A stretch of DNA of 64,000 nucleotides from Holophagae bacterium (GTDB taxonomy: Bacteria; Acidobacteriota; Holophagae; Acanthopleuribacterales; Acanthopleuribacteraceae), in NCBI GenBank assembly GCA_030429565.1, contig JAUIFE010000003.1, forward strand, positions 434,001-498,000, written 5' to 3'. Below the pieces are notes generated by a model. That model saw nothing but the letters and a program-made list of their open reading frames with translations. It did no database searches and had not been told where the DNA came from. A program made the translations under genes and the position numbers. Shown here piece after piece: positions 62,839-64,000 of this stretch (positions are counted from its first letter, which is position 1; every line of letters starts with the position of its first letter).

Positions 62839-64000
62839 TCAATCAATATACCCCAATGACCGCATCATCTCGGCGTCTTGTTCTGAGAAACCTTCGTCGA
62901 GGGTGGCGGCTTGATTGAGACCGGCTTCCACCGTCAGTGCCCAGGTCCGCAGTGTTTCAGACAAGGTGCTGTTTGCCGGGGCGAGGTTGTTGGTTTCGCC
63001 CGGATCCTTGTTGAGGTCGTACAACCTTTGTTTCTTTTGGCGCACGCGCCAGCTTTCTTTGCGACCCTGGCACAGCATGCCGACCTCCAGCAATCCACGT
63101 CGTCGGCCGCGCTCGACCGCTTTCTGCGATTGGACCGCCCCTTTGTGGGCTTGGAAGAACAAGGTGCGCCCGCTGTCGGCTTGCCGATCCCCGCGCCAAA
63201 CGGTGCTCCAATCCAGGCCCGCCAGCGTTTCCGGCTGTGGCAGACGTAACAAACCGAGAACGGTTCGTGGCAGATCCAGCAGCGAGGCCGGTGCGCTTTC
63301 GGTACCGGTCGGGATTTGTCCCGGCCAAATAAACGCCATAGGAATGCGCAGGTTGCCTTGGTATAGGTGGCGACCGTGGCCCCAGTATTGGTTTTCACCC
63401 AAGCACTCGCCGTGGTCGGCCACAAAGATGACCAGGGTCTCTTCCGGTGGAGAAACCTTCCACAAGCCATCCAAAAAGTGGCCGATTTGCGTATCGCAAA
63501 ATGCGATTTCGCTGTCATAACGGTCGACGCGCCGGGCTGATTCACGTGGCGGCAAACCTAACGCGGCCGCGTGATCGGCGCGGTATCGGTAGGGGGCGTG
63601 GGGTTCGCTGTAATGGACCCACACAAAAAAGGGGTCGTTTTGGCGATTGACCCAGGCGAGGCTCTGTTGCGTGATGTCTTCGCCGGTTGCTTCGTCCAGC
63701 AAAAGCCCAAACCAACGCTTGCGGGTGAAGACTTCGCCGTAATGGGCGAAGTGTTCCGCTAAGCCGACCAAGTCTGTTTTTAGGGTCCAATTACTGATGA
63801 ACGCGGCTGTTTGGTAATTCTTTAAGGCCAATAGCTTGGGCAAGGAAATCATATTCGGGAACATGGGCACCCCGTTGCGCACCGCGCCATGGTCATGGGG
63901 ATAACGTCCTGTTAGCATGCTGGTACAAGCGGGTGCTGTGAGCGGTTCCACCGTATAGGCTTGGTCGAAGCGGCGACCTTGGGCCAGCAAAGCATCGATC
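62839..64000 (-). CDS. Sulfatase/alkaline-phosphatase superfamily protein lacking the formylglycine Cys (5' end beyond window)
   Basis: At least 383 residues; the frame is open to the right edge. The nucleophile region reads EPLTAPACTSMLTGRYPHDH. Aligned with CxPxRxxLLTGRYP of true sulfatases, the Cys is Thr and the Arg is Cys, as in Thr-nucleophile phospho- or phosphonate transferases. Metal ligands remain (VADHGECLGE, later GHGRHLY). The end carries the common MRSLGYI motif. It is probably a hydrolase or transferase of uncertain substrate, not a formylglycine sulfatase. The N-terminus with the first metal Asp lies outside the window. Confidence 0.82.
   Translation of the reverse strand, partial: IDALLAQGRRFDQAYTVEPLTAPACTSMLTGRYPHDHGAVRNGVPMFPNMISLPKLLALKNYQTAAFISNWTLKTDLVGLAEHFAHYGEVFTRKRWFGLLLDEATGEDITQQSLAWVNRQNDPFFVWVHYSEPHAPYRYRADHAAALGLPPRESARRVDRYDSEIAFCDTQIGHFLDGLWKVSPPEETLVIFVADHGECLGENQYWGHGRHLYQGNLRIPMAFIWPGQIPTGTESAPASLLDLPRTVLGLLRLPQPETLAGLDWSTVWRGDRQADSGRTLFFQAHKGAVQSQKAVERGRRRGLLEVGMLCQGRKESWRVRQKKQRLYDLNKDPGETNNLAPANSTLSETLRTWALTVEAGLNQAATLDEGFSEQDAEMMRSLGYID

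Overview
The window reads as a chromosomal stretch of a Gram-negative bacterium of moderate to high GC. The Gram-negative call rests on a TonB-dependent receptor, a lipobox lipoprotein and many secreted proteins. Eukaryotic-type Ser/Thr kinase signalling, HEAT-receiver proteins, large multidomain secreted proteins and several DUF families fit Acidobacteriota, perhaps a marine Holophagae-type organism. That placement is inference; no rRNA, tRNA, CRISPR array, prophage or intact insertion sequence was seen. About 40 protein genes are supported, two of them cut by the window edges.

Layout. 0-2.6 kb: an iron-uptake pair (haem-type TonB receptor and a DUF6607 protein) behind a Fur-like dyad. 2.8-5.4 kb: a phosphodiester glycosidase, a secreted DUF6174 protein and a tiny ORF with a strong terminator. 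6-10.5 kb: an ArsS-type radical SAM protein, a Uup-type ABC-F ATPase and a NUC endonuclease with a lamin-tail domain. 10.5-12 kb: a decayed, gene-poor stretch with three diverged copies of a 38-bp coding remnant. 12-20 kb: a 1612-residue secreted fusion (LamG, di-haem cytochrome c peroxidase, COG4315 repeat, four bulb-type lectin domains) and a PQQ-propeller fused to an esterase domain that lacks its catalytic Ser and His. 20.4-25.6 kb: a HEAT-repeat/receiver protein followed by an M48-like protein with a broken zinc site. 25.6-32 kb: a GFA protein and a signalling cluster (GAF histidine kinase, proline-repeat cupredoxin lipoprotein, HAMP Ser/Thr kinase). 32-35 kb: YceH and three small secreted proteins, two of them paralogues.

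35.1-41.2 kb holds a tightly overlapping five-gene operon built on a RavA/MoxR-type AAA+ ATPase. Its partners are a possible degenerate vWA protein, a coiled-coil protein, a small membrane protein and an unassigned first protein. This is the best candidate for an undescribed system. It is followed by a 1048-residue protein with no signal peptide and no family I recognise.

45-47.3 kb: an MFS transporter and a COG2345/SufR-like regulator with an operator-like dyad. 47.3-54.7 kb: a fatty-acid beta-oxidation operon in the same order as Bacillus fadN-fadA-fadE, divergent from a TetR gene, with a near-perfect Bacillus-type FadR box just upstream of fadN. 54.9-59.4 kb: a CMD/AhpD-like protein with CxC in place of CxxC, a membrane protein with an HExxH motif, a second acyl-CoA dehydrogenase and a LysM protein with a visible sigma70 promoter and terminator. 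59.6-64 kb: a YbhN-type membrane protein, DUF502, PgsA, CutA and a sulfatase-superfamily protein cut by the right edge.

Themes: iron and lipid metabolism with visible operators, multidomain secreted proteins, and at least three enzyme-like domains that have lost catalytic residues.
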